Shown: in pieces, positions 17,655 to 28,333 of the stretch | Layout: every line of letters begins with the position of its first letter | Numbering within the stretch: the stretch's first letter is position 1 | From: Trichococcus paludicola | GTDB taxonomy: Bacteria; Bacillota; Bacilli; Lactobacillales; Aerococcaceae | Assembly (NCBI RefSeq): GCF_003052295.1 | Contig: NZ_QBLC01000001.1 | Span: forward strand, 372,001 to 436,000 | Direction of reading: 5' to 3' | DNA length: 64,000 bases | Position numbers and translations under genes: made by a program | The notes under the pieces: model-generated | What the model saw: only the letters and a program-made list of their open reading frames with translations | What the model was told of the DNA's origin: nothing | Databases searched by the model: none

Positions 17655-18188
17655 TCAGACTTGTTCATTCCTGAAAGAATCCGCTGGAAGTTTTTTGTAG
17701 GCCAGTTTTTCTAGAATGTTGCTGCAAGCCGGATAGACTTTCAGCAACGCATCATGAGGCAGCAGTTCAAAATCACGGTAATCGAATCCTGGGGAAACCA
17801 TGCAGCTCACGAGCGCGTAGTCTCCTGATGGTCCTTCGATACTGCTCCCGAAGATGACCCCTTTCGGAACCGTAAATTGGAAAAGTTCGCCTTTTTCGGG
17901 ATGGCGACCCATTTTCACCGCCTCGTAGCGGCCGTCGGGATGCAACAGGTGGATCGTCAACGGGCTGCCTTCATGGAAATACCAAGCCTCATCGGATTTC
18001 AATCGGTGAAAATGGGAAGGGTTGTCTGCAGTCAGCAAGAAGAGGATATTGCTGTAGAGATAGCGTTCCCTCCGATCCTCGGTAACGATCAGTTCGGGGG
18101 AATGGCCGGTTTCACGAAAATAGCCGCCTTCCGCATGTGGCTGAAGCAACAGTTCGTGTATCCAAAATGATGCGGTCGGTTTTATCAT
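17655..18188 (-). CDS. Cupin superfamily protein (DUF985 type)
   Basis: A 177-residue cupin-fold protein of the DUF985 group. Features: an early LLLQPHAEGGYFRET segment, the cupin motif region with SHFHRLKSDEAWYFHEGSPL (metal or ligand His and Glu), a PKGVIFGSS loop and VSPGFDYRDFEL near the end. I use the ATG at 18188 (MIKPTASFW), preceded on the minus strand by AAAGGA; the open frame runs 45 codons further up but that part is not protein-like. The family is widespread and its molecular role is not established; sugar-nucleotide epimerase-like folds have been suggested. It interrupts the purR-glmU synteny on the opposite strand and has its own transcript. Confidence 0.8.
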   Translation of the reverse strand: MIKPTASFWIHELLLQPHAEGGYFRETGHSPELIVTEDRRERYLYSNILFLLTADNPSHFHRLKSDEAWYFHEGSPLTIHLLHPDGRYEAVKMGRHPEKGELFQFTVPKGVIFGSSIEGPSGDYALVSCMVSPGFDYRDFELLPHDALLKVYPACSNILEKLAYKKLPADSFRNEQV

Positions 18189-18324
18189 TGAAATCAATCC
18201 TTTCGATGTGTCTTTCTGTCTACAAGTATATCCAAAATACCGGTCAATAAGAAACAATGTATCCGTATTCTTCGTATTTCCATTAGAAAATGAAAAGAAG
18301 TCTGTATTTATGCACGACATCATA

Positions 18325-18353
18325 TTGAAAAATGCACGTTTTTAGGCTAAGAT
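18325..18353 (+). promoter_or_regulatory. Promoter of glmU
   Basis: TTGAAA (18325-18330), 17-base spacer, TAAGAT (18348-18353). The glmU start is 42 bases downstream. Confidence 0.65.
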
Positions 18354-18394
18354 AATTTAGTTGAAGGAATAAAATGAAAAGATAGGAGTTGCTT

Positions 18395-19771
18395 ATGGCT
18401 AATCGTTTTGCAATCATACTTGCCGCTGGTCAAGGAACGCGCATGAAAAGTAAGCTTTATAAAGTACTACATGCAGTTTGCGGAAAACCAATGGTAGAGC
18501 ACGTCGTGGATCAAGTAGAGGCTGCTGGAATTGAGAAGGTAGTGACAATTGTAGGGCACGGTGCGGATACTGTTAAAGGATGCTTGGGTAATCGTTCGGA
18601 ATATGTATTGCAGGCGCAACAATTGGGAACAGGTCACGCTGTCCTGCAAGCGCAAGCTGTGCTGGAGAACGAAGAGGGCACTACGTTGGTCATCTGCGGA
18701 GATACGCCGCTCCTGACTGCAGACACGTTGGAATCCTTGCTGCAATACCATGAAGAGAAAAAAGCGAAAGCAACTATCCTGACAGCGCATGCTGCTGATC
18801 CAACAGGCTATGGCCGTATCATCAGAAATGCGTCAGATAATGTAGAAAAAATTGTGGAACAAAAAGACGCTTCTCCGGAAGAAGTGCAGGTGCATGAAAT
18901 CAATACCGGTACGTATGCTTTCGATAACAAGTTCTTGTTTGCCGCGCTGCAATCAGTAGGCAACAACAACGCGCAAGGTGAGTACTACTTACCGGATGTC
19001 ATCGAAATCCTGAAGAACCAAGGCGAAATCGTGACGGCTTATCAGATGAGCGACATGGGAGAAGCTTTGGGTGTGAATGATCGTGTGGCGTTGTCGGAAG
19101 CTTCCGTATACATGAAGAGACGCATCAATGAAAAGCACATGCGCAATGGCGTTACCTTGATCGACCCGGATAGTACTTACATCGAATCTGATGTGATCAT
19201 CGGAAGCGATACAGTCATTGAACCAAACGTGTTCCTGAAAGGGAAAACAATCATCGGTGAAGATTGTTTCATTGGATCAGGCTCAGAACTGAGCAATACA
19301 ACAATTGGTGACCGTGTCCAGATCAGAAGTTCAAATCTTGAGGACTCTGTGATGGAATCGGACAGCAACATCGGCCCGTTCAGCCACTTGAGACCGAACA
19401 GCCACATCGGAAAACGCGTCCACATCGGAAATTTTGTGGAAGTGAAGAATGCGGTATTGAATGAGGACACAAAAGTCGGACACTTGACTTATGTGGGAGA
19501 TGCGGATCTCGGTAAAAACATCAACGTCGGTTGTGGTACTGTATTCGTGAATTATGATGGCAAACACAAACACCGTTCCAGCATTGGTGACAATACGTTC
19601 ATCGGCTGCAACGTGAACATTGTGGCGCCTGTCAACGTCGAGGCCAATACATTCCTGGCTGCAGGTTCGACCATCACAAAAGATGTACCTGAAGGCGCGA
19701 TGGGCATCGCCCGCAGCCGCCAGGAGAACAAACCCGGCTATTGGGAAAAATTACCGCCAGCCAAAAAATAA
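18395..19771 (+). CDS. glmU: Bifunctional UDP-N-acetylglucosamine pyrophosphorylase / glucosamine-1-phosphate acetyltransferase
   Basis: A 458-residue bifunctional enzyme making UDP-GlcNAc for peptidoglycan and teichoic acids. N-terminal uridyltransferase domain (1-230 or so) with the nucleotide-binding loop [11 protein letters not shown] (about residues 9-19). C-terminal left-handed beta-helix of hexapeptide repeats (about 250-440) with acetyltransferase residues in the [13 protein letters not shown] and [19 protein letters not shown] regions. Start ATG 18395 is six bases after AGGAG; a TTG two codons upstream is worse. The glmU-prs order is conserved in Firmicutes. Confidence 0.97.
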   Translation: MANRFAIILAAGQGTRMKSKLYKVLHAVCGKPMVEHVVDQVEAAGIEKVVTIVGHGADTVKGCLGNRSEYVLQAQQLGTGHAVLQAQAVLENEEGTTLVICGDTPLLTADTLESLLQYHEEKKAKATILTAHAADPTGYGRIIRNASDNVEKIVEQKDASPEEVQVHEINTGTYAFDNKFLFAALQSVGNNNAQGEYYLPDVIEILKNQGEIVTAYQMSDMGEALGVNDRVALSEASVYMKRRINEKHMRNGVTLIDPDSTYIESDVIIGSDTVIEPNVFLKGKTIIGEDCFIGSGSELSNTTIGDRVQIRSSNLEDSVMESDSNIGPFSHLRPNSHIGKRVHIGNFVEVKNAVLNEDTKVGHLTYVGDADLGKNINVGCGTVFVNYDGKHKHRSSIGDNTFIGCNVNIVAPVNVEANTFLAAGSTITKDVPEGAMGIARSRQENKPGYWEKLPPAKK

Positions 19772-19791
19772 AGCAAAACCTTATACATGTA

Positions 19792-19800
19792 TGGTAGAAT
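19792..19800 (+). promoter_or_regulatory. Extended -10 promoter for prs
   Basis: TGG followed by TAGAAT (19795-19800) in the 96-base glmU-prs gap. The -35 is poor. A second -10-like TATAAT lies about 12-17 bases downstream. Confidence 0.4.
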
Positions 19801-19867
19801 GATTTTGAAAATATAATATCAGTATGTGTTTAATTTGGTAAAAACAAAAGATTAACGGAGGATTATC

Positions 19868-20848
19868 ATGACAGAACATTACAAAGATCCAAAACTTAAG
19901 ATTTTTTCCTTAAGTTCAAATCGCCCTTTGGCTGAGAAAATTGCGGCTGACGTTGGTGTGGAGTTAGGGACCCTTTCTTCATCTCAATTCAGCGACGGTG
20001 AAATCAAAATCAACATCGACGAAAGTATCCGCGGTTGCCACGTTTACGTCATCCAATCGACAAGTTCTCCGGTAAACGACCACTTGATGGAACTTTTGAT
20101 CATGATTGATGCTTTGAAGCGCGCAAGTGCCAAAACGATCAATATCGTATTGCCTTATTATGGCTATGCACGCCAAGACCGCAAAGCACAATCACGTGAG
20201 CCGATCACAGCGAAATTGGTGGCGAACATGATCACCAATGCCGGTGCTGACAGACTGTTGACACTTGATATGCATGCTCCTCAAATCCAAGGTTTCTTCG
20301 ATATCCCGGTTGATCATTTGTTGGGAGCTCCGTTATTGGCAAGCTACTTCTTGGATCATGAAGTCTTGCGTGATGACGTGGTAGTTGTTTCGCCTGATCA
20401 CGGTGGCGTGACAAGAGCCCGCAAACTGGCTGAATTCATCAAAGCGCCAATTGCCATCATCGACAAGAGAAGACCGAAAGCGAATGTTGCCGAAGTCATG
20501 AACATCATCGGTAATGTCGAAGGCAAAAAATGTATCTTGATTGACGACATGATCGATACTGCAGGCACAATCACATTGGCTGCCCAAGCATTGCAAGATG
20601 CCGGCGCATTGGATGTCTATGCTTGCTGCACACATGCTGTATTGTCAGGTCCAGCCATGGACCGCATTAACAACTCCGTAATCAAAGAATTGATCGTTAC
20701 TGATTCGATTAATATCCCTGCTGACAAAGTCAGCGATAAGATTGTAGTGGTATCCGTATCACAATTGATTGCCGAAGCAATCAAACGTATCCACGAAAAT
20801 CGCTCAGTAAGCCCATTGTTCCAAGAAAAATTTGTAATCATCGAATAA
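19868..20848 (+). CDS. prs: Ribose-phosphate pyrophosphokinase (PRPP synthetase)
   Basis: A 326-residue class I PRPP synthetase that transfers pyrophosphate from ATP to ribose-5-phosphate. PRPP feeds purines, pyrimidines, NAD, His and Trp and is the ligand of PurR encoded at 16721. Visible motifs: the flexible-loop [12 protein letters not shown] (about residues 96-107), the metal-binding [11 protein letters not shown] region (about 135) and the PRPP loop [14 protein letters not shown] (about 221-234). Length is typical. ATG 19868 follows GGAGG. It ends with a short perfect hairpin and T-run. Confidence 0.97.
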   Translation: MTEHYKDPKLKIFSLSSNRPLAEKIAADVGVELGTLSSSQFSDGEIKINIDESIRGCHVYVIQSTSSPVNDHLMELLIMIDALKRASAKTINIVLPYYGYARQDRKAQSREPITAKLVANMITNAGADRLLTLDMHAPQIQGFFDIPVDHLLGAPLLASYFLDHEVLRDDVVVVSPDHGGVTRARKLAEFIKAPIAIIDKRRPKANVAEVMNIIGNVEGKKCILIDDMIDTAGTITLAAQALQDAGALDVYACCTHAVLSGPAMDRINNSVIKELIVTDSINIPADKVSDKIVVVSVSQLIAEAIKRIHENRSVSPLFQEKFVIIE

Positions 20849-20867
20849 GAATCTGATGCTTGAAAAA

Positions 20868-20893
20868 AGGTCCTCCCTTGGAGGGCTTTTTTG
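20868..20893 (+). terminator. Terminator of prs
   Basis: CCTCC and GGAGG around a short CTT loop (20872-20884), with flanking pairs and then TTTTTT. Confidence 0.8.
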
Positions 20894-21039
20894 TTTGGGC
20901 GAGGGCTGTGGTTCGGCATGAATGGGGCGTTGCGCGGGCTAGTGTGTCATAGGGAGGCCGGAAAAGATGAATAACTCAAAAGAATTCATGTTTTCGAGCC
21001 CCCAAGCCCCCAAACCACAATACCAAAACCCGTAACAAA

Positions 21040-21088
21040 CCAAAACAAAAAAACACCCGTCGTCCCCAAAATGGGCTGACGGGTGTTT
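21040..21088 (-). terminator. Terminator of ldh
   Basis: AAACACCCGTC (21051-21061) and GACGGGTGTTT (21078-21088) with inner CCC/GGG pairs. On the minus strand it is followed by a T-rich run. The 140 bases between the prs and ldh terminators (20894-21040) hold nothing recognisable apart from an unusually C/A-rich strand. Confidence 0.85.
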
Positions 21089-21102
21089 GAAATCGGATAC
21101 GA

Positions 21103-22467
<1,365 letters not shown>

Positions 22468-23037
22468 ATGAAAATGATCGTTGGATTAGGAAACCCAGGT
22501 CCTAAGTATACCGACACGAAGCACAATGTCGGCTTTATTGCATTGGATGAATGGGCTTTTCAGAATAAAGAGAAATACAATAAAAATAAATTTGAAGCGT
22601 TGTATATAGAAACGACCATAAATGGTGAAAAAGTTTTATTCGTCAAACCGCTGACTTTCATGAATGATTCGGGAAGAGCGGTAAGACCATTGATGGACTA
22701 CTACAGCATCCCGATCGAAAATCTGGTTGTCGTGTACGATGACATGGATATGCCGGTAGGCAAAATAAGGCTTCGCCAAAAAGGTGGAGCTGGCGGACAT
22801 AATGGCATCAAAAGTTTGATACAGCACTTAGGGACACAGGATTTCAACCGGATCCGCATCGGAGTCGGAAGGCCCCAACATAGTATGACGGTCATTCAGC
22901 ATGTGCTGAGCCCTTTTCCGAAGGATGACCACGCCGAAATGTTGCATTCCGTAAAAGAAAGTGTGGATGCTATCGACCATTTCATCAAAGGGAATAATTT
23001 TTTGGAGACAATGAATCAATTCAATAAAAAAGGTTAG
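22468..23037 (+). CDS. pth: Peptidyl-tRNA hydrolase
   Basis: A 189-residue Pth1 enzyme that frees tRNA from peptidyl-tRNAs dropped by stalled ribosomes. Conserved residues: GLGNPGPKYTDTKHNVGF with the catalytic His20, FVKPLTFMNDSGRAV with the substrate Asn, and DDMDMPVGKIRLRQKGGAGGHNGIKS with the catalytic Asp and the GGAGGHNG loop. Length is typical. It is followed by a hairpin at 23036-23057 and then mfd, the usual pth-mfd neighbours. Confidence 0.96.
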   Translation: MKMIVGLGNPGPKYTDTKHNVGFIALDEWAFQNKEKYNKNKFEALYIETTINGEKVLFVKPLTFMNDSGRAVRPLMDYYSIPIENLVVVYDDMDMPVGKIRLRQKGGAGGHNGIKSLIQHLGTQDFNRIRIGVGRPQHSMTVIQHVLSPFPKDDHAEMLHSVKESVDAIDHFIKGNNFLETMNQFNKKG

Positions 23038-23063
23038 GTTCAGCTTTAGCTGGACCTCTTTTG
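23036..23063 (+). terminator. Terminator at the end of pth
   Basis: AGGTTCAGC (23036-23044), loop TTTA, GCTGGACCT (23049-23057), with one internal mismatch, then CTTTTGT. It begins inside the pth stop codon. Confidence 0.65.
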
Positions 23064-23097
23064 TGTCTGCCGCACAGCCTGCATAGGTGAATCAAGA

Positions 23098-23111
23098 TGA
23101 AAGCGATAACC
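23098..23111 (+). promoter_or_regulatory. cre-like (CcpA) sequence upstream of mfd
   Basis: TGAAAGCGATAACC matches the catabolite-response consensus TGWAANCGNTNWCA at 13 of 14 (the last base differs). It lies 40 bases before the mfd start codon. It could be a chance match. Confidence 0.3.
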
Positions 23112-23150
23112 GTTTTTCTGCAGAACATACCATGAACGAGGAGAATATTC

Positions 23151-26100
23151 ATGAAAGAAATAGAAAAATATTTGAAGAATACGAAAAATATACAGACAGT
23201 GTTATCTGAAATCAATTCAGAATTACCGCAATTGGTGGCTGGGCTTTCCGGATCAGGCCGCAACCTGTTGACGAATATCCTGTTTGAAGAATTGCAGAAG
23301 CCGGTCATCGTCTTGACCCCCAATCTGCTCCAAGCGACGCAAGTATATGAGGACATCAGTCAAATGGCGCCGGATGTCCCCATCCATATCTTCCCTGTGG
23401 AGGAATCGGTCGCGGCGGAACTGGCTTTTTCATCACCTGAATACCGCAGTCAAAGGGTCGAAACATTGGATTTTCTGAAGAACGGCAAAAAAGGGATCGT
23501 CGTGATCCCGGCTGCCGGATTTAAAAAAATCCTCTCTCCGGCTTCAATTTGGGAAGCGCATTGCCTTGATTTTACCATCGGCATGGAGTTGGATCTGGAC
23601 AGCCTGCCTGAAAAATTGGTCGCAATGGGCTATACCCGTGAACGGATGGTTGCCAGCCCGGGCGAGTTCAGCATCCGCGGAGGCATCATCGACATCTATG
23701 CCCTGAACGAGGAGAACCCCTTGCGAATGGAACTGTTCGATACCGAAATCGATACATTGCGCTACTTTGATGCCTATACTCAAAAGTCCAGCGCATCCAT
23801 CGAAACCGTCCGAATTTTGCCGGCGCATGACACGATCTTCACGAAAGAGGAGATAGCCAAGCAGGCCAGCGCGGTAGAGAAAAAGGCTGAAAAGGCCATC
23901 AAAGCCATAAAAAATCAAGAAGTAAAAGAAAGCCTGGAACGCGTATTCTCCGAGCTGACGGACAATATGAAGCGCGGCGAACTATCCAGGGATCCGCAAC
24001 TGTACACGAGTTTGGTCTATCCGGAACAGCCTACGGTTTTGGACTATATCGCCGAAGACGCGCTGCTGATCGTGGACGATTACAGCCGCATCCTTGAGGT
24101 GGAAAGGACAATCGAAAGTGAATCTTCGGAATGGAAAATGGCCAAAGTGTCGGAAGGCGTGTGCCTGCCTTCGCAGGATTTCAGCGCCGATATCCGCGAA
24201 GTGATCAAAAAATCCAAACAGCACCGCATCTATTATGCGCTGTTCCACAGAGGCTTCGGAAATATGCGGTTCCACGGAGTTTATCCTTTCCAATACCGCA
24301 CGCTGAACAACTTCTTCAGTCAGATGCCGCAAGTCAAGTTGGAAATGGAGCGTTGGCTCAAGCAGCATATGACGGTATTCGTCATGGTCCCTTCCCTGGA
24401 ACGTGCTGAAAAGGTGCAGCGGATATTCGCGGATTTCGGCATCCATAGCTACATCAAAAGCAAGGAACCTTTTATCGAGAATAAGGTGAACATCCTTGTC
24501 GGCGGAATGGCGAACGGTTTTGAATTGCCGCAGGAAAAAGTCGTGTTCGTCACTGAAAAAGAACTTTTCAACAAAGTCACGAAGAAGCAACCACGCCGCC
24601 AAAAAATGACAAATGCGGAGAGATTAAAGAGCTATACAGAACTGAATCCTGGTGACTATGTTGTCCATGTGAATCACGGGATTGGCCTCTACACAGGCAT
24701 GGAAACCATCGAAGTTGGCGGCGTCCACCAAGATTACATGTCGATCGCATACCAGGAAGGCGCTAAATTATTCATTCCTGTAACACAAATCCATTTGATT
24801 CAAAAATATGTGTCTTCCGATGCCAAAACGCCTAAAATGCACAAGTTGGGCGGAACGGAATGGGCGAAAACGAAAAAGAAAGTCGCCTCGAAAATCGAAG
24901 ATATCGCCGATGAATTGATCGAACTTTACGCCAACAGGGAATCTGAAAAGGGATATGCCTATCAACCTGATACGCCGGAGCAGCTCGAATTCGAAAATGC
25001 CTTCCCTTATACCGAAACCGACGATCAGCTGCGCAGTGCCGCTGAAATCAAGGCGGACATGGAGAACATCAAACCGATGGATCGCTTGCTGGTCGGTGAT
25101 GTCGGATACGGCAAAACGGAAGTGGCAATGCGTGCCATCTTCAAGGCGGTGCAGGAAGGAAAGCAAGCAGCATTTCTTGTCCCTACGACCATCTTGGCGC
25201 AACAGCATTATGAATCGTTGACGCAACGGTTTGAAGAGTACCCATTTGAGATCGGTTTGTTGAGCCGTTTCCGCACGAAAAAACAGCAAGAGGAAACATT
25301 GGCGGGCATCCGGAAAGGCACGGTCGATATCGTCATCGGCACGCATCGGATCTTATCGAAGGACGTTACGTTTGCTGACTTGGGATTGTTGGTGGTCGAT
25401 GAAGAGCAACGTTTCGGTGTGAAGCACAAAGAACGTTTAAAACAGATGAAAGCCTCGGTGGATGTCTTGACGTTGACCGCAACGCCGATCCCGCGTACCT
25501 TGCATATGTCGATGCTGGGGGTCAGGGATCTCTCTGTCATCGAAACACCGCCGGCAAACCGCTATCCTGTTCAGACGTATGTCATGGAACAAAATAACGG
25601 GGCCGTACGGGATGCGATCGAAAGGGAAATGGCCCGCGGAGGTCAAGCCTTCTATCTCTATAATCGGGTGGAAACAATCGAGAAGAAAGCCGAAGAGATC
25701 CGCGAGCTCGTCCCTGATGTCCGTGTCGCAGTGGCGCATGGCCAGATGACCGAAGTCCAGCTCGAGAATGTCATCATGGATTTTATCGAAGGTCGCTACG
25801 ATGTGCTTGTCACCACTACCATCATCGAGACGGGTGTGGATATCCCGAACGTCAACACTCTCTTCATAGAAAATGCCGATCAGATGGGATTATCGCAGCT
25901 CTACCAACTGCGCGGACGTGTCGGTAGGACGAATCGGATTGCCTACGCTTATTTGATGTATCAGCCGAATAAAATGCTGACCGAAGTCAGCGAGAAAAGA
26001 CTGCAGTCCATCAAGGAATTTACGGAACTGGGTGCAGGATTCAAAATCGCCATGCGCGACTTGTCGATCCGTGGAGCGGGGAACCTTCTGGGTGCGCAGC

Positions 26101-26696
26101 AACACGGCTTCATCGACTCGGTCGGATTCGATCTGTACTCCGAGATGCTGGGAGAGGCAGTTGCGGCCAAACGAGGCCTGAAAGCGAAAACGAAGCGTTC
26201 CATCGTTGAAATCGACTTGAGCATCGACGCGTACATACCTGCCGATTATATAGAGGATGAGCGCCAGAAAATCGACTTCTACAAACGTATCCAACGCATC
26301 GACGGTGTGGAAGATCATGATGAAATCAATGGGGATCTGATCGACCGCTTCGGCGATTATCCGCAAGAAGTGTCCGATCTGTTGGAGGTCGGCCTGATCA
26401 AAAATTATGCCGAGAAGAGCCAGATTGAAACGATCAAACGCCAAGGCGAGACGGTCGTCATCACCTTCTCGCAGGAGGCGACAGTCCGCTTGCAAGGGCC
26501 GGCAGTGTTTGAAGCCCTCAGCAAAATACCGTTGAAGGCGCAGGTCAATCTGAATAATGCCAAATTGGTCGTCAGCCTGGTCATCGGGAACTTACCGAAC
26601 CGCCAATGGCTGAACCATCTCAATGCATTCGTCAAAGCCTGCGTTGCCGAAACAGACGAAACAGAAGAAACAGCGGGAGCGACAGATGGGAAATAA
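23151..26696 (+). CDS. mfd: Transcription-repair coupling factor
   Basis: An 1181-residue DNA translocase that displaces RNA polymerase stalled at lesions and recruits UvrA. Domains in order: UvrB-like N-terminal region (about 1-350), a linker, the RNA-polymerase-interacting domain with LNPGDYVVHVNHGIGLYTGM (about 500), the RecG-like helicase core with Walker A GDVGYGKTEVA (about 649-659), DEEQ box VVDEEQRFG (about 748-756), motif III TATPIPRT, motif VI QLRGRVGRTN (about 919-928), and a C-terminal UvrA-binding regulatory domain. Length is normal. The last 11 bases overlap the start of the flippase gene. Start ATG 23151 follows GAGGAG. Confidence 0.97.
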   Translation: MKEIEKYLKNTKNIQTVLSEINSELPQLVAGLSGSGRNLLTNILFEELQKPVIVLTPNLLQATQVYEDISQMAPDVPIHIFPVEESVAAELAFSSPEYRSQRVETLDFLKNGKKGIVVIPAAGFKKILSPASIWEAHCLDFTIGMELDLDSLPEKLVAMGYTRERMVASPGEFSIRGGIIDIYALNEENPLRMELFDTEIDTLRYFDAYTQKSSASIETVRILPAHDTIFTKEEIAKQASAVEKKAEKAIKAIKNQEVKESLERVFSELTDNMKRGELSRDPQLYTSLVYPEQPTVLDYIAEDALLIVDDYSRILEVERTIESESSEWKMAKVSEGVCLPSQDFSADIREVIKKSKQHRIYYALFHRGFGNMRFHGVYPFQYRTLNNFFSQMPQVKLEMERWLKQHMTVFVMVPSLERAEKVQRIFADFGIHSYIKSKEPFIENKVNILVGGMANGFELPQEKVVFVTEKELFNKVTKKQPRRQKMTNAERLKSYTELNPGDYVVHVNHGIGLYTGMETIEVGGVHQDYMSIAYQEGAKLFIPVTQIHLIQKYVSSDAKTPKMHKLGGTEWAKTKKKVASKIEDIADELIELYANRESEKGYAYQPDTPEQLEFENAFPYTETDDQLRSAAEIKADMENIKPMDRLLVGDVGYGKTEVAMRAIFKAVQEGKQAAFLVPTTILAQQHYESLTQRFEEYPFEIGLLSRFRTKKQQEETLAGIRKGTVDIVIGTHRILSKDVTFADLGLLVVDEEQRFGVKHKERLKQMKASVDVLTLTATPIPRTLHMSMLGVRDLSVIETPPANRYPVQTYVMEQNNGAVRDAIEREMARGGQAFYLYNRVETIEKKAEEIRELVPDVRVAVAHGQMTEVQLENVIMDFIEGRYDVLVTTTIIETGVDIPNVNTLFIENADQMGLSQLYQLRGRVGRTNRIAYAYLMYQPNKMLTEVSEKRLQSIKEFTELGAGFKIAMRDLSIRGAGNLLGAQQHGFIDSVGFDLYSEMLGEAVAAKRGLKAKTKRSIVEIDLSIDAYIPADYIEDERQKIDFYKRIQRIDGVEDHDEINGDLIDRFGDYPQEVSDLLEVGLIKNYAEKSQIETIKRQGETVVITFSQEATVRLQGPAVFEALSKIPLKAQVNLNNAKLVVSLVIGNLPNRQWLNHLNAFVKACVAETDETEETAGATDGK

Positions 26697-28308
26697 TCGC
26701 TTGAAGCAGATGATGAAGGGTGCGTTGTTGCTGTCTCTGGCCGCTTTCATCAGCAAAGTTCTCAGCGCGGTGTACCGCGTTCCCTTTCAGAATATGGTGG
26801 GAAATACTGGCTTCTATGTCTATCAGCAAGTTTATCCTATCTATGGCATCGGCATGACGTTCGCGTTGTCAGGCTTTCCGGTATTCCTTTCCAAGATGAT
26901 TGCGGAAACGCCGGACAGCGGGACCCGCAGGATGATGATGAAGCGCAGCCTGGTCATACTTGGCATTTTCGGCTTCATCCTCTTCCTGGGCATCTATGGC
27001 TTTTCCGGTCAACTGGCGAGGCTGATGGGGGATCCTGACTTGCAACCTATTTTGCAGTCGGTATCTTGGATGTTTTTGTGGATGCCGATACTGGCGACGT
27101 TGCGGGGGTACTTCCAAGGCAACTACCGCATGGAGCCGACTGCGATTTCGCAGGTGGCGGAGCAACTGGTGCGGGTTGGGGCAATCCTTTTCGCTGCTTA
27201 TCTGTACACGAAAACAAAAGGCGACCTTTATGCGATGGGTGCAAATGCCATGAGCGGCGCGACTGTTGGTGCAGTGCTGGCCAGCCTGATTCTGTTGGTT
27301 GCTTATTACAAAGAAAGGCGGAATCATGATTCGCCAATCTTTGATGATCAGCAGGAAAACCAGGAGGCGCCCGCTGCACGATGGGGACGCCTGATCCGTC
27401 GCTATGCGACTGAAGGGGCGACGATTTGCCTGCTCAGCGCTATCCTGGTCCTGTTCCAGCTCATCGATTCGTTTACGCTTTACAACGGCTTGCTGGATGG
27501 CGGTACAACCAGCGAATTGGCAAAAAATGTCAAGGGGATCTATGACCGTGGCCAACCGCTTGTGCAACTGGGCATGGTTGTGGGAACCGGGTTTTCTGCC
27601 AGCTTCATTCCGATGATGAGCCAAGCGCATTCCCAAGGTCGCCAAGGCGAATTCACCCGATCCGCCGTGTCTTTGCTGCGGATGACAAGTGTCTTCTCCG
27701 CAGCAGCGGTGACGGGTTTACTGGCGATTCTGCCGAACGTCAACAACATGCTCTTCGGGGACCGGGAAGGCATCACGGTGTTGTCCGTGTATATTTTGGC
27801 CATTTTTGCGGCTTCTATCATGACCGCCTATCATTCCATCTTGCAAAGTCTGGGTCAATACAAGATTTCCTTGGTTGCCCTGGCAGCGGGTCTTGCGGTC
27901 AAGTTCTTCGGCAATCTGCTGTTGGTGGAACGGTTGGGGACGATGGGGGCAAGCATCGCCTTGATAGCCGGTCTGGCTGCTATGCTGTTGGTGCTTTGGC
28001 TGAACAGTGAGCGCGCCTTGCGGGAAGTGTGGTTCAGGGATCGCTTCTTCCTCAAACTTATGGCTGGCTGCGTTGTCCTCTTTGTTACGGTAGGGGCGTT
28101 GCGGGTTGGTCTGGAAAGGCATCTCTTCACGGATGGAGGCCGGCTGACGGATTCTGTGATAGCTGCAGTGACGGTTTGTGCTGGTGTGGGCGTATTCTTA
28201 TGGTATATTCTAAAAGTGAGGCTCTTTACTTTGCGGGAGTGGCTAAGTATTCCGTTCGGAAAAAAACTGCTGCGCAAATTGCCGGATAAAACGAGCGACT
28301 TAAAATAG
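26686..28308 (+). CDS. MOP-superfamily flippase, YabM/SpoVB/MurJ type
   Basis: A 540-residue integral membrane protein with about 14 predicted hydrophobic segments, of the MVF/polysaccharide-transporter branch of the MOP superfamily (YabM/SpoVB-like). Such proteins flip lipid-linked wall precursors, including lipid II, across the membrane. Family-like features are the N-terminal LSLAAFISKVLSAVYRVPFQNMVG and the FALSGFPVFLSKMIAE segment. Start ATG 26686 lies inside the end of mfd and has GGGAG upstream; 21 additional in-frame codons upstream are shadow. The position mfd-yabM-yabN-rqcP is the same as in Bacillus. Which lipid-linked substrate it moves cannot be read from sequence. Confidence 0.88.
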   Translation: MGNNRLKQMMKGALLLSLAAFISKVLSAVYRVPFQNMVGNTGFYVYQQVYPIYGIGMTFALSGFPVFLSKMIAETPDSGTRRMMMKRSLVILGIFGFILFLGIYGFSGQLARLMGDPDLQPILQSVSWMFLWMPILATLRGYFQGNYRMEPTAISQVAEQLVRVGAILFAAYLYTKTKGDLYAMGANAMSGATVGAVLASLILLVAYYKERRNHDSPIFDDQQENQEAPAARWGRLIRRYATEGATICLLSAILVLFQLIDSFTLYNGLLDGGTTSELAKNVKGIYDRGQPLVQLGMVVGTGFSASFIPMMSQAHSQGRQGEFTRSAVSLLRMTSVFSAAAVTGLLAILPNVNNMLFGDREGITVLSVYILAIFAASIMTAYHSILQSLGQYKISLVALAAGLAVKFFGNLLLVERLGTMGASIALIAGLAAMLLVLWLNSERALREVWFRDRFFLKLMAGCVVLFVTVGALRVGLERHLFTDGGRLTDSVIAAVTVCAGVGVFLWYILKVRLFTLREWLSIPFGKKLLRKLPDKTSDLK

Positions 28309-28333
28309 GAAAGATTTCCAGAAGGAGAAATAT

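Noticed and set aside
20894-21050. C/A-rich stretch with repeated AGCCCCCA-like words
   Set aside because: Two short imperfect words only; no array, no gene, likely simple sequence between convergent terminators.
26869-27645. 258-codon antisense frame in the flippase gene
   Set aside because: Opposite strand of a clear membrane protein gene; composition is the mirror of hydrophobic codons, not a real protein.
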